53,718 bases of DNA from Akkermansiaceae bacterium (lineage in GTDB: Bacteria > Verrucomicrobiota > Verrucomicrobiia > Verrucomicrobiales > Akkermansiaceae). Below, piece by piece: positions 1-8,273 of the stretch. Each line of letters opens with the position of its first letter. The first letter of the stretch is position 1. The notes below the pieces were generated by a model. The model worked only from the letters and a program-made list of their open reading frames with translations, ran no database searches and was not told where the DNA came from. The stretch is taken from NCBI GenBank assembly GCA_947491475.1, contig CANLKN010000010.1, positions 1 to 53,718 on the forward strand, given 5' to 3'. The translations under genes and the position numbers were made by a program.

Positions 1-1488
1 CTCCCCTGGCAGGCGGACAGCATTTCCCTGCTGGCCTTGTCGGAGTTGATGCTGCTCAGCGGCAATCGGAACGTGGCCATCGGCGCGCGGGTGGATGCCA
101 GCAGCTACCAGGATGGCGCCATCTCGATGCGGCGTGCAAACCTGGTGGACATGCGCACGACTCTCGGCCTGCCAGCCGTGGCGCATCCCGGGGCAAGCCG
201 TGGTTATCACAGCCGGGACGAGGTCAAAGTCAACACGCCCAAGACGCTCACGCTCACGCTGGCGGCCTCCGCAGTGCTGGATGAAATACGGCTGATCCCG
301 GTCACGCGCGAGGGCATGCCCAGTTATGCCAACTACGGTTTTCCTCGGCGTCTGCGCGTTGAAGCCGCCATGGAGCCCGACTTCAGAGATGCCCGGAAGC
401 TGTTACTCACGCCGCCCCCGTATGGCGATCCGCCGGGGCGGAATATCTTCATCGTTGCCGGTGACGGCCAGGCGGCACGCTACCTGCGGATTACCGCCGT
501 GGCGCTATGGCCGCATGTGGAGTTCTACCGCTTCGCGCTGGCGGAGGTGCAGGCGTATGCGGGAGATGCCAATGTCGCGCTGGGGGCCAAGGTGAGCGCC
601 ACGGATCCGGGTGATGAACCCGGCTGGAACGTCGCCGCGCTCACCGATGGAGACGCCTATGAACAAAAGCTGGTGGAACTGCCGGAGTGGTTCCGGCAGA
701 TCGAGAGACTGAGGGAATTGATGGCCGAGCAAGCGCGGGCCATGCGGCAACACAACTCGCTGCTCCACACCACACAGGAACACTTGATCCGCGGCAGCAG
801 TGGTGCCGCCGCGCTCGTCATGGTCTCCGCCTCACTCGCCTTATGGCGGCAGAAACGCCGCTACCGGCGTGATCGCGAGCGGCTCAAGGAACGCCTGGCC
901 CGCGACCTGCACGACGACATCGGCTCCAACCTCGCCAGCATTTCTCTGCTTTGCAATATCGTGACCCAGCATCCGGGGGTAGCCGCCAACCACCTCCACG
1001 ACTTTGCGGAAATCCAGAACATCGCCACTGAAAGCGCGGAGTCGATGCGTGACATGATCACCCTGCTCAACCCGAAGTCCGGCTCCGGCGACTGGCTGGA
1101 TGTGCTCCAACAGCTTGCCGAGCGGCGTCTTCCCGGCATCGACGTCCGTTTGGAACGAAGCGGCAAGGAGATTCAATCAGGACCGAATCTGGAAACGCGG
1201 CGGGAACTCTATCTGTTCTGCAAGGAGGCACTCGCCAACATCGCCCGCCATGCCCGCGCCACAGTGGTCGATTTCAAAATCCTCCTGACCCAGGAGGAGC
1301 TGTGCCTTGAATTGCACGACAACGGCATCGGTTTCGACCCCGCGAAACCCAGCGCTGGCTACGGGCTGTCCAACCTGCGCCAGCGCGCCAACCAAATGGG
1401 TGCGGAGCACGCCATCACCTCCAGTCCCGGCAAGGGCACCACCATCCGGCTGCGGCTCAAACAAGACCACCGCTGGCAGAATCATTGA
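1..1488 (+). CDS. Sensor histidine kinase, 5' end outside window (partial)
   Basis: The frame is open from the first base, so the true start lies upstream. The N-terminal half carries two discoidin-like (F5/8 type C-like) stretches, with the phrases GNRNVAIGARVDAS and DANVALGAKVSAT each opening a module, which suggests an extracytoplasmic glycan-sensing part. A hydrophobic segment (GAAALVMVSASLALW, about nt 813-845) and a basic linker follow. The HisKA_3 H-box RDLHDDIGSNLA places the phospho-acceptor His at codon 910-912. A HATPase_c domain with DNGIGFDP and GYGLSNLRQRA ends the protein. It is a NarX/DesK-type kinase. The response regulator starts 3 nt after its stop, so the two form an operon. 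The adjoining sulfatase/GH105 genes are the plausible regulon (inference). Confidence 0.88.
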   Translation, partial: LPWQADSISLLALSELMLLSGNRNVAIGARVDASSYQDGAISMRRANLVDMRTTLGLPAVAHPGASRGYHSRDEVKVNTPKTLTLTLAASAVLDEIRLIPVTREGMPSYANYGFPRRLRVEAAMEPDFRDARKLLLTPPPYGDPPGRNIFIVAGDGQAARYLRITAVALWPHVEFYRFALAEVQAYAGDANVALGAKVSATDPGDEPGWNVAALTDGDAYEQKLVELPEWFRQIERLRELMAEQARAMRQHNSLLHTTQEHLIRGSSGAAALVMVSASLALWRQKRRYRRDRERLKERLARDLHDDIGSNLASISLLCNIVTQHPGVAANHLHDFAEIQNIATESAESMRDMITLLNPKSGSGDWLDVLQQLAERRLPGIDVRLERSGKEIQSGPNLETRRELYLFCKEALANIARHARATVVDFKILLTQEELCLELHDNGIGFDPAKPSAGYGLSNLRQRANQMGAEHAITSSPGKGTTIRLRLKQDHRWQNH

Positions 1489-1491
1489 ACC

Positions 1492-2172
1492 ATGATGACC
1501 CACAACCCATCTTCTGAAACCCTGCGTATCTGGCTGCTCGAGGATCACGAGGCCTTCCGCCGCAATCTGATCCGGCTGTTTCAACACACGCAGGATATCC
1601 GCATGGAGCACACCTTCACCACGGCGGAAGCCATGCTGGCGCATCTCGACTCCACGGATGGCGAGCCGCCGCGGGCGCTGTTGCTCGACATCGGCCTGCC
1701 GGGCATGAGCGGCCTGGAAATCATCGGGGACGTGCTTCGCCGCGCCCCCGGCTGCCGGATCGTGATTCTGACGATTTTCGAAGATGAGGGAAAAATCACC
1801 CGCGCACTGACCCAAGGGGCCTGCGGCTACATTCTCAAAACCGCCCAGCCCCAGGAAATCACCGCAGCCATCCGCGAGGCCGTCGCGGGTGGCTATCCGA
1901 TGTCCCCGCACGTCTCACGCAGCCTCGTGCATCTGCTCACCCGCATGGCACCGCCCGCCGCGCCAACCGTGGTTGACGAGCTGAACCTGACACCGCGCGA
2001 AAAGGAAATGCTCCGCTGTCTGGTGGACGGATTGAGCAACAAGATGATCGCGACGAAGATGAATCTCAGCCCCCACACGGTGGATGGCTACCTGCGCACG
2101 CTGTTCGGCAAACTCGGCGTCCACAGTCGCGCGGCCGCCGTGGCCCGCGCCATGAAGGACCGGTTGGTGTGA
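1492..2172 (+). CDS. NarL/FixJ-family response regulator
   Basis: This 226-residue two-domain regulator has a receiver domain at residues 10-125. The acidic pocket is at ED (17-18) and the phospho-acceptor is D66 in LLLDIGLPG. A LuxR-type helix-turn-helix spans about 166-222 (LTPREKEMLRCLVDG, then LSPHTVDGYLRTLFGKLGV). It starts 3 nt after the kinase stop and is presumably phosphorylated by it. Phosphorylation would dimerise it on DNA near the polysaccharide genes. A second in-frame ATG (codon 2) is equally usable. Family assignment is firm; the target genes are inferred only from adjacency. Confidence 0.93.
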   Translation: MMTHNPSSETLRIWLLEDHEAFRRNLIRLFQHTQDIRMEHTFTTAEAMLAHLDSTDGEPPRALLLDIGLPGMSGLEIIGDVLRRAPGCRIVILTIFEDEGKITRALTQGACGYILKTAQPQEITAAIREAVAGGYPMSPHVSRSLVHLLTRMAPPAAPTVVDELNLTPREKEMLRCLVDGLSNKMIATKMNLSPHTVDGYLRTLFGKLGVHSRAAAVARAMKDRLV

Positions 2173-2202
2173 TGGCAGGCAGACCAGAACTACATGCGGC
2201 GG

Positions 2203-4647
2203 CTATTTTTCAAGGATTCCGACAATAACGGTGTCGTAGTCAATGTAGGTGTCGTAGCGACCGCGCATCCAGAGAACGCAGTTTGCGAACTCTTTCTGGC
2301 GGGGGAGATAGGGTCTGATATTGTCCGCGGCGGGATCGAAGGTGATCTGCTGCCATGTCCACTTGGCACCCTGGTCGGTTGTTGTTCCGCGAAAAATCTG
2401 CTTCCTTCCGGTTTCGCCCGGTTTGCCGGTCGCGGGATCCACTTCGGTTGAGAGGTAAACCTGGTTGACGTTGTTGGGGTCGATGGCGATGCCACCGGCA
2501 TAATGATTTTCCGGCACGTAGAGGTGGCGTCCGGCATGGCCGATCTCCTGCTGTTTCCAACTCCGCGAGGCGGCATCCCAGCGGGCGTAGCGAAAGCGCA
2601 GGTCACTGCCCTCATCGCCATCGTGGGAATTGATGAATACCGCGACGGGACTTCCGTCAGGTCCGTATGCCATGTCCCAGACCCAACCACGTCCGGCGGA
2701 TTTCCCGTCATAGACCAGAGTGGCCTCGCTCGGCAGCACCGGTTTTCCCGCCATGACATCCGCCATCGAGCGGATGAGGCTTCCATCGCTGCGGTGGAGA
2801 TTTCCTCCGAGATAATACATGTGGTAGATATTGTTTGTGGCGTTGTCGCGGGGATGGCCGTCAGTGAAGAGAAGATCGATCCGGTCCTTTCCGTTATCCG
2901 CGTATTTGACGTAAGGCCGGTGTCCGTCCACTTGGACAAGCCGGGTGGCCTTGCTCCAGGAGGCGGCTCCATCCTCCGAGGTGACAAACGAGGGATTGCC
3001 TTTGATGCCGCGGAAGAAGTTGTAGATGCGTCCGCCTTCGGCGGAGAGTTGGAAGAGGTTTGAGTAGCAGGTGGACGGGCTGGATTGGTAAACCTGCTCG
3101 GGCCCCCATTTGAAATCGACGCCCGCACCGGCCTTTGTGGGCGTGGCGATGCGCCAATACCATTTGTCTTCAAGGCCGTGCTTGGCATAGACCGCGAGTA
3201 TCCGGCCGTCGCTGAGTTCGAGGAGGGCGGGGTTGTTGTGATCATCGAGGCTTTTCCACGAGCTCAGATCCAGCTCCACCCAACTGTAGGGCGACTGGCG
3301 CAGCAAGGGCTCAAGGATGCCCACCTTGGCTTTCCCGCTGATCGCGTCGAGGCTGCCGACGATGAGGTGTTTGCGGGCAACGATCGCGCGGGGATCGTTG
3401 AACCACGTCCACCCGCCGCGCTTCTGAATGGTCACGACCTCATGCGGTGCCTTCAGCTTGGCGGCATCGGCTGCGGTGACATTCATGCGATAGAGCTCGC
3501 TGCCGGCCAGGAGGAATGCGCCGTTGGTGTAGTCCATCGTATTGTCCGGGCGCACCGGGCCGGGCATGCCGCTGACGAGTTGGGCGTAGCCAAGGCGTCC
3601 CTCGGGATTGACGCATCCGAGCAGGCCTTCCCATGCATGGAGTGCGGCGGGCAGGTAGGTTTGTTTGTCGAGGTAGCCGCGGTTGATGCCGGCAAGAAGA
3701 CCGTAGGCGAAGAAGCTGGTGCCGCTGGTGTCGGGCTCGGGATACCAATCCGGGGCGTTGAGTGAGGTGCGCCACATGCCGTCCGGCTGCTGGTGGCGGA
3801 GGATGCCCTGGGTGAGCGTGCGAAAGAGCGCGAGGTATTTTTCGCGCATCGGGTCGTCTTTTGGCAGGTGATCGAGCACGCGGATGAGCCCGGCATAGAC
3901 CCAGCCGTTGCCGCGGGCCCAGAAGACTTTTTTGCCATCGGGCGTCTTGGCTTGGAACTGGCCTTCGTCGCGGAAGACGAGTTCTTCCTGGGGGTCGAAC
4001 AGGAACTCGATGGAATCCCAGTAGAGCTTGTGGAGGAGCTCGCGGTATTTGGGATCGCCGGTTGCCGAAGACATCGCCGCCAGCACGGGAGGAGCCATGT
4101 AGAGAGAGTCGCACCACCACCACAGGTTCCGTCCGGTGAACGGGCGTTCCTTTTCTTTCCACATCACATGCCCGAGTTCGTCGCGTGGGATGACCTCGCG
4201 GTTGAACATTGTTTCCAGGGCAGCCTTGGTGTCGGCGATCATGGCGGCATCGCGCTTAATGGCGTGGATGTCGAGATAGGTCTGCGCGGTGCAGATTTGG
4301 TCGGCATTGAGGTGTGGCGCGGGCACTTTCCATTTGGCGGCCTCCGCCCATTCGGTGGCCTTGCGCAGGTAGTCTTCATTCCCCGTGGCGGCATGGGCTG
4401 CGAGCATCCCGGTGTAAAACGTGCCGGTGATCCAGTTGGTGGGCGGATGACCTTCATACTTGGTAATTTGGTATTCGGCCACGCGGCTCATGGTGTCCGC
4501 CACCACTTGCTTCTCGGCCAGTCCGATCTGGCTCATGGTGAGTTGCGCGCAGGCACCCGAAATCATTGCGGCACTGAAAAGTCCAAGCCATGCAAGGTGC
4601 CGGAAGGGATTCGATAGGTAAAACGTGCGTGTGGGCTTTGGGATCAT
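2203..4647 (-). CDS. GH105-type unsaturated glucuronyl hydrolase fused to a BNR_4 beta-propeller
   Basis: This is an 814-residue exported protein with a hydrophobic signal segment at about residues 18-35. Residues 37-400 are an (alpha/alpha)6 GH88/GH105 domain. D180 in the motif CDSLYMAPP is the likely general acid, and the hallmark WARGNGW is at 243-249. GH105 enzymes hydrolyse the 4,5-unsaturated uronic acid left at chain ends by polysaccharide lyases. Residues about 410-814 form a BNR_4 propeller (GGWTWFNDPRAI, then RPYVKYADNGK and HRSDGS), a family related to the seven-bladed folds of some ulvan lyases. The two activities are normally encoded separately, so the fusion is notable. It is convergent with the response regulator (30 nt apart) and downstream of the sulfatase on the same strand. 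Lyase activity of the propeller is inference. Confidence 0.87.
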   Translation of the reverse strand: MIPKPTRTFYLSNPFRHLAWLGLFSAAMISGACAQLTMSQIGLAEKQVVADTMSRVAEYQITKYEGHPPTNWITGTFYTGMLAAHAATGNEDYLRKATEWAEAAKWKVPAPHLNADQICTAQTYLDIHAIKRDAAMIADTKAALETMFNREVIPRDELGHVMWKEKERPFTGRNLWWWCDSLYMAPPVLAAMSSATGDPKYRELLHKLYWDSIEFLFDPQEELVFRDEGQFQAKTPDGKKVFWARGNGWVYAGLIRVLDHLPKDDPMREKYLALFRTLTQGILRHQQPDGMWRTSLNAPDWYPEPDTSGTSFFAYGLLAGINRGYLDKQTYLPAALHAWEGLLGCVNPEGRLGYAQLVSGMPGPVRPDNTMDYTNGAFLLAGSELYRMNVTAADAAKLKAPHEVVTIQKRGGWTWFNDPRAIVARKHLIVGSLDAISGKAKVGILEPLLRQSPYSWVELDLSSWKSLDDHNNPALLELSDGRILAVYAKHGLEDKWYWRIATPTKAGAGVDFKWGPEQVYQSSPSTCYSNLFQLSAEGGRIYNFFRGIKGNPSFVTSEDGAASWSKATRLVQVDGHRPYVKYADNGKDRIDLLFTDGHPRDNATNNIYHMYYLGGNLHRSDGSLIRSMADVMAGKPVLPSEATLVYDGKSAGRGWVWDMAYGPDGSPVAVFINSHDGDEGSDLRFRYARWDAASRSWKQQEIGHAGRHLYVPENHYAGGIAIDPNNVNQVYLSTEVDPATGKPGETGRKQIFRGTTTDQGAKWTWQQITFDPAADNIRPYLPRQKEFANCVLWMRGRYDTYIDYDTVIVGILEK

Positions 4648-4696
4648 ATGAGGGTATTTTTGGAATTTGATTTGGTGGATATGGATGCGGGCAAGG

Positions 4697-6628
4697 TCAG
4701 GGTTCCGTTCCGGATTTTACAGGATCGCCGGCAGTCCGCTTGAGAAGAGTGACCTCGGCTTGTTCGGCGCAGTAGCGGTCCGAAGACATCAGGGTAGGGT
4801 CGGTTTTCATGCGCTTGCGGATGGAGTGACCGGTCTCGCGCACGAGCGGTAGGAGGGGTTCGGCGAGGGGGCCAAGGTAGTCGATCATGTTGAGGGCGTT
4901 GAGGCGTTCCTGCCAGGTGCCTTCCTTGACGACGCGGTTGAATGCGGCATCGGCGGCGGCGCGGTCGTTGCCGGTTTTGATGAGAGCCCATGCGGCGGCG
5001 GCGGCGAGATCGCCGTAGTCGGAGGCGAGCAGTTTTTCGATGAGGGGGGCATCGATGCCTGACGGCAGGCTGCCGCGGTTGCCGATGGCCATGCAGGCAT
5101 GGTATTGGGCAAGCGGGTTTCCTGAGGCGAGGGCAGCGGCGATTTCGGAATCCGGGGTCTTGTTGATCTGATCGAATGAGGCCCACTTCTCGGCAGCCAG
5201 GGTATCGTAGGAACCTTTGAGAAGTCCGCGGCGCGACCCGGCGGCTTGGCCCATTTTATCCAGCATGCCCTCGGGGAGGAAACCGAGGTCGCCCTGGGTC
5301 TTGTAGCGGTTGGCGAGGTGGGCGCGCATCACGTCGAGATCATTCGCATGGGCCGGATCGGCAGCGAGGTTGTGAAGTTCGTCGGGATCTTTGGTGATAT
5401 CGTAGAGCTCCTCCGACGGGCGGGTGGGCGAGCAGAACGGTTTGGCGGCTTCTGGCAGGGAGCCCGACTTCATGGCCTCGCGCAGGGCAACCATGGCGGG
5501 GGCGTCCTCGAAGCCGGGGACTTCCTGATAGAGCGGCTTCCATGGCTGGTAGTTGCGGATGTATTTGAATTTTCCGGTGCGGACGGCGCGCACGCAATCG
5601 TAGCGGCCGTTGATGCGGTCTCGGGCGGCGGTGACCGCTTCCGGAGCGGGCGGGACGTCCTTGCCGATCAGCGGGCGGCCCTGGTGCCATGAGGGGTGTT
5701 TGATCCCGGCGAGGTGGAGGATGGTGGAGGGAAAATCGGCAAAGCTCACGAGGCTGTCATCGGTCGATCCCGGCTTGGGCATGCCCTCGACCGGCTTGCC
5801 GCCCGGGGGCCGGATCACAAGGCCCGAGTGAAGGCCGCTGTCATACATGTAGGTCTTTGCACGCGGGTAGCCGCCATCACCGTGGTCCGACATGAAAATC
5901 ACCCAGGTCGAATCGAGGAGGCCGTCTTCTTCGATTTGCTTGAGGAGGGCGTTCACGCGGCGGTCTGCGAAATTCACATTGTCCGATGTGCGGGCGAGGG
6001 CCTCACGCGTTTCCGGCGTGTCGGGGAGCCATGGCGGCACGATGACCTTCGAGCGGTCCACCTTCCGGCCGGCGGGAAGGCGGCCCCCGTTTTTGGCATA
6101 GGCAGCCGGGGATTGCACGCAGCCCTGATGCGTGCTCTCGACATTGAAGACCGAGAGGAACGGCTGGCTGGGGTCTTTGCGATCGCGCCAGTGGGCCTTT
6201 GTGGAGAGCACGTTCCATGCGCCTTTCGGAACGTCAAAGTTGTAGTCGGTCTTGGCATTGTTTGTGGTGAAGTAGCCGGCCTCGCGCAGGAGTTCCGGAT
6301 ACGTGATCACCTCGTCCAGCGGGCCGGCATCCGAGCGCATGTTCTGACTGCCGAGGCTGTTTGGATGGACGCCAGAAATCCAACACGAGCGATTCGGGGC
6401 GCAGACCGCCGCGATGCCGAAATAATGGGTGTAGTTCACGCCCTCCCGAGCGAGTCGGTCCACAGCGGGGGTGTCGGCGAGGCCGGTCTTGTCATTCGGG
6501 CCAAAGTGCCTCGCACTGGTATCCTCGTAGGTGATGACCAGAAAATTCGGACGTTCGGGAGCCGGGGACTGCGCGTGAAGAGTGGCTCCGCCGAGGAGCG
6601 CGAGGAGAAGAAGTGTGTGGGTTTTCAT
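4697..6628 (-). CDS. Exported sulfatase (heparan N-sulfatase-like) with a HEAT-like C-terminal tail
   Basis: A 643-residue protein with a signal peptide (MKTHTLLLLALLGGATLHAQ). The sulfatase domain starts at NFLVITYEDTSARHF, where the usual metal-binding DD pair is ED, as in the SGSH-like subgroup. C76 in CAPNR is the cysteine that a formylglycine-generating enzyme would convert to the catalytic residue. MSDHGDGGYPR supplies further metal ligands. The last 150 residues (about 490-640) are alanine-rich helical repeats resembling HEAT/PBS repeats. It lies between the GH105 fusion and the second propeller on the same strand, which fits desulfation of a uronic acid-containing glycan. The substrate cannot be read from sequence alone. 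The maturase gene is not in the window. Confidence 0.88.
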   Translation of the reverse strand: MKTHTLLLLALLGGATLHAQSPAPERPNFLVITYEDTSARHFGPNDKTGLADTPAVDRLAREGVNYTHYFGIAAVCAPNRSCWISGVHPNSLGSQNMRSDAGPLDEVITYPELLREAGYFTTNNAKTDYNFDVPKGAWNVLSTKAHWRDRKDPSQPFLSVFNVESTHQGCVQSPAAYAKNGGRLPAGRKVDRSKVIVPPWLPDTPETREALARTSDNVNFADRRVNALLKQIEEDGLLDSTWVIFMSDHGDGGYPRAKTYMYDSGLHSGLVIRPPGGKPVEGMPKPGSTDDSLVSFADFPSTILHLAGIKHPSWHQGRPLIGKDVPPAPEAVTAARDRINGRYDCVRAVRTGKFKYIRNYQPWKPLYQEVPGFEDAPAMVALREAMKSGSLPEAAKPFCSPTRPSEELYDITKDPDELHNLAADPAHANDLDVMRAHLANRYKTQGDLGFLPEGMLDKMGQAAGSRRGLLKGSYDTLAAEKWASFDQINKTPDSEIAAALASGNPLAQYHACMAIGNRGSLPSGIDAPLIEKLLASDYGDLAAAAAWALIKTGNDRAAADAAFNRVVKEGTWQERLNALNMIDYLGPLAEPLLPLVRETGHSIRKRMKTDPTLMSSDRYCAEQAEVTLLKRTAGDPVKSGTEP

Positions 6629-6637
6629 GCAGTGATT

Positions 6638-8152
6638 TTAGTGTTCGATCACCTGCCCGAGGATTTTGGTATCGTAGGTGTAGAACTTCGGATAGGTCCC
6701 CTGCATCCAAAGCAAGAGGCTTTTGCCCTTGGTCCAAGCGGGGACAACCGGGCGCAGATTGTCGGATGCGGAGTTGGAGGTCAAGGCAGCCCATGTCCAG
6801 GATTTGCCTCCATCCTCGGTTTTGCCCATGAAGATTTCGTTCTGGCGATTTCCGGTGGCCGAGCTGATGAGCGGCGTGTTGGTGACGGGATCCGAGCTGG
6901 TCGAGATAAAGACGATATCGGGGTTGGAGGGATCAACCGATGCGAGGCCGGTGTAGTCGAGTTCGCTGGAGGCACCGAAATTATCGCCGCCATACGCAAG
7001 GAAGCTCACGTTCCAGCGCTTGCCATCATTGCGTGCATAAAAATACCGATGATCGTCGGGGTTGTCATCGGCGCGGAACTGGAAGATCCCGACCGGGTGG
7101 CCGTCCGGGCCGGTCTTAAGGTCGAGCTGCCAGCCGCGGCGCATGGCGGCGTCCCCGACGATGGTGCCGTCCTTGAGGAGAGGCGTGAGCTCTGTCGGCG
7201 GCGTGCCAGCATCGTCGAGAAGATTTTCATCCACCACGGTGCCATCGGAGCGGTGGAGTTTGTTGTTTTCCATGTAACCGGCGTAGATCGAATTCAGATG
7301 CGGCCCGGGGGCCGTGCGGTCCTCGTTGAAATTCACGCGCGGATGGTCATCGGTCGAAAAGATGTGGATTTTGGATTTTCCATCGCCGGCGTATTTCACA
7401 TACGCGCGGCCGCCGTCGTTGTCTTTCGGCCAGGGGTCGAGGGCATCGAGCACGCGCCCGGCATACGTCCATGTTTCTCCGAGGTCGTCGGAGAGGAGGA
7501 AATTCGAGTCGAATCCCCGCGAACGGATACCGTTGAAAATCACGTCCGCTTTTTCATTCCAACTGGCGAGGAGATTCGGATTGGTGTAGGTGACGCCGCC
7601 ATTGGCTTCCTTGAAGCGGAAGGTCTCCGACCACTCCTTGGGATCGCCGGGGTTTAGGGAAACCTTCGAACGCATGATCGGATCGCTACCGTGCTTGGAC
7701 CATGTCACGAGGTAACGACCGTCAGGGCGGATCAGAAACGCGGGCGAGGCATGGTCATCCATTTGGAGCCGGTCATCGATTTCGAAACGTCCGCGCACGA
7801 GCCCGCCCTCGCGGTCCACCGAATCCAGCTCCACCCAGTAAAGATCAATATCCCCGCGCTGTTCGCTCCCCTGATCGCCATAGGTGACCACCCCGGTCAG
7901 CAGAACCGGCTTTTGCGGATTTGAACTGTCCACAATCGCCCGCGGATCCTGGAACCAGCACCAGGCCCCCGGGCGGTCTGGATCGGAAACCTGAAACACT
8001 TTCGAGTGCCGACTCGAGAGATCGTCCAAACTGGCGACCGCCTTGCCGGCACTCACTGTGATGGGCAGAGTCCCCGCAACAGGATCGGCAGCGAAGACGG
8101 AAGTGGAAACAAGCACGGCGAGCGTGACGGATTTTGGGAGTGGAGTGAACAT
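6638..8152 (-). CDS. Exported BNR_4 beta-propeller protein
   Basis: The ATG at 8152 gives 504 residues and places a signal peptide (MFTPLPKSVTLAVLVSTSVFA) directly at the N-terminus. An in-frame TTG 18 nt upstream is less likely. The mature protein is a propeller with the same landmarks as the C-terminal half of the GH105 fusion: AWCWFQDPRAI, RAYVKYAGDGK, then NKLHRSDGT and DNLRPVVP. It lacks any glycoside hydrolase domain. Members of this fold include polysaccharide lyases, but many are uncharacterised. It ends 10 nt before the sulfatase on the same strand and diverges from the next sulfatase across a 121-nt gap. Role: binding or cleavage of the same sulfated polysaccharide (inference). Confidence 0.82.
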   Translation of the reverse strand: MFTPLPKSVTLAVLVSTSVFAADPVAGTLPITVSAGKAVASLDDLSSRHSKVFQVSDPDRPGAWCWFQDPRAIVDSSNPQKPVLLTGVVTYGDQGSEQRGDIDLYWVELDSVDREGGLVRGRFEIDDRLQMDDHASPAFLIRPDGRYLVTWSKHGSDPIMRSKVSLNPGDPKEWSETFRFKEANGGVTYTNPNLLASWNEKADVIFNGIRSRGFDSNFLLSDDLGETWTYAGRVLDALDPWPKDNDGGRAYVKYAGDGKSKIHIFSTDDHPRVNFNEDRTAPGPHLNSIYAGYMENNKLHRSDGTVVDENLLDDAGTPPTELTPLLKDGTIVGDAAMRRGWQLDLKTGPDGHPVGIFQFRADDNPDDHRYFYARNDGKRWNVSFLAYGGDNFGASSELDYTGLASVDPSNPDIVFISTSSDPVTNTPLISSATGNRQNEIFMGKTEDGGKSWTWAALTSNSASDNLRPVVPAWTKGKSLLLWMQGTYPKFYTYDTKILGQVIEH

Positions 8153-8273
8153 GGGAAAAAATTCTGGCAAAGACCCATAAAGTCCATGATCACGGAAATA
8201 AAGATAAATCTGTGCATTAGAACTTGCGTCTCTCGCATGGAGAATTACTTGCTCTTCCGGTTCCCACTAACCC

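Noticed and set aside
3085-3765. Long plus-strand frames opposite the GH105 fusion, the sulfatase and feoB
   Set aside because: High-G+C genes give open antisense frames; their sequences show no domain and the sense proteins are clear.
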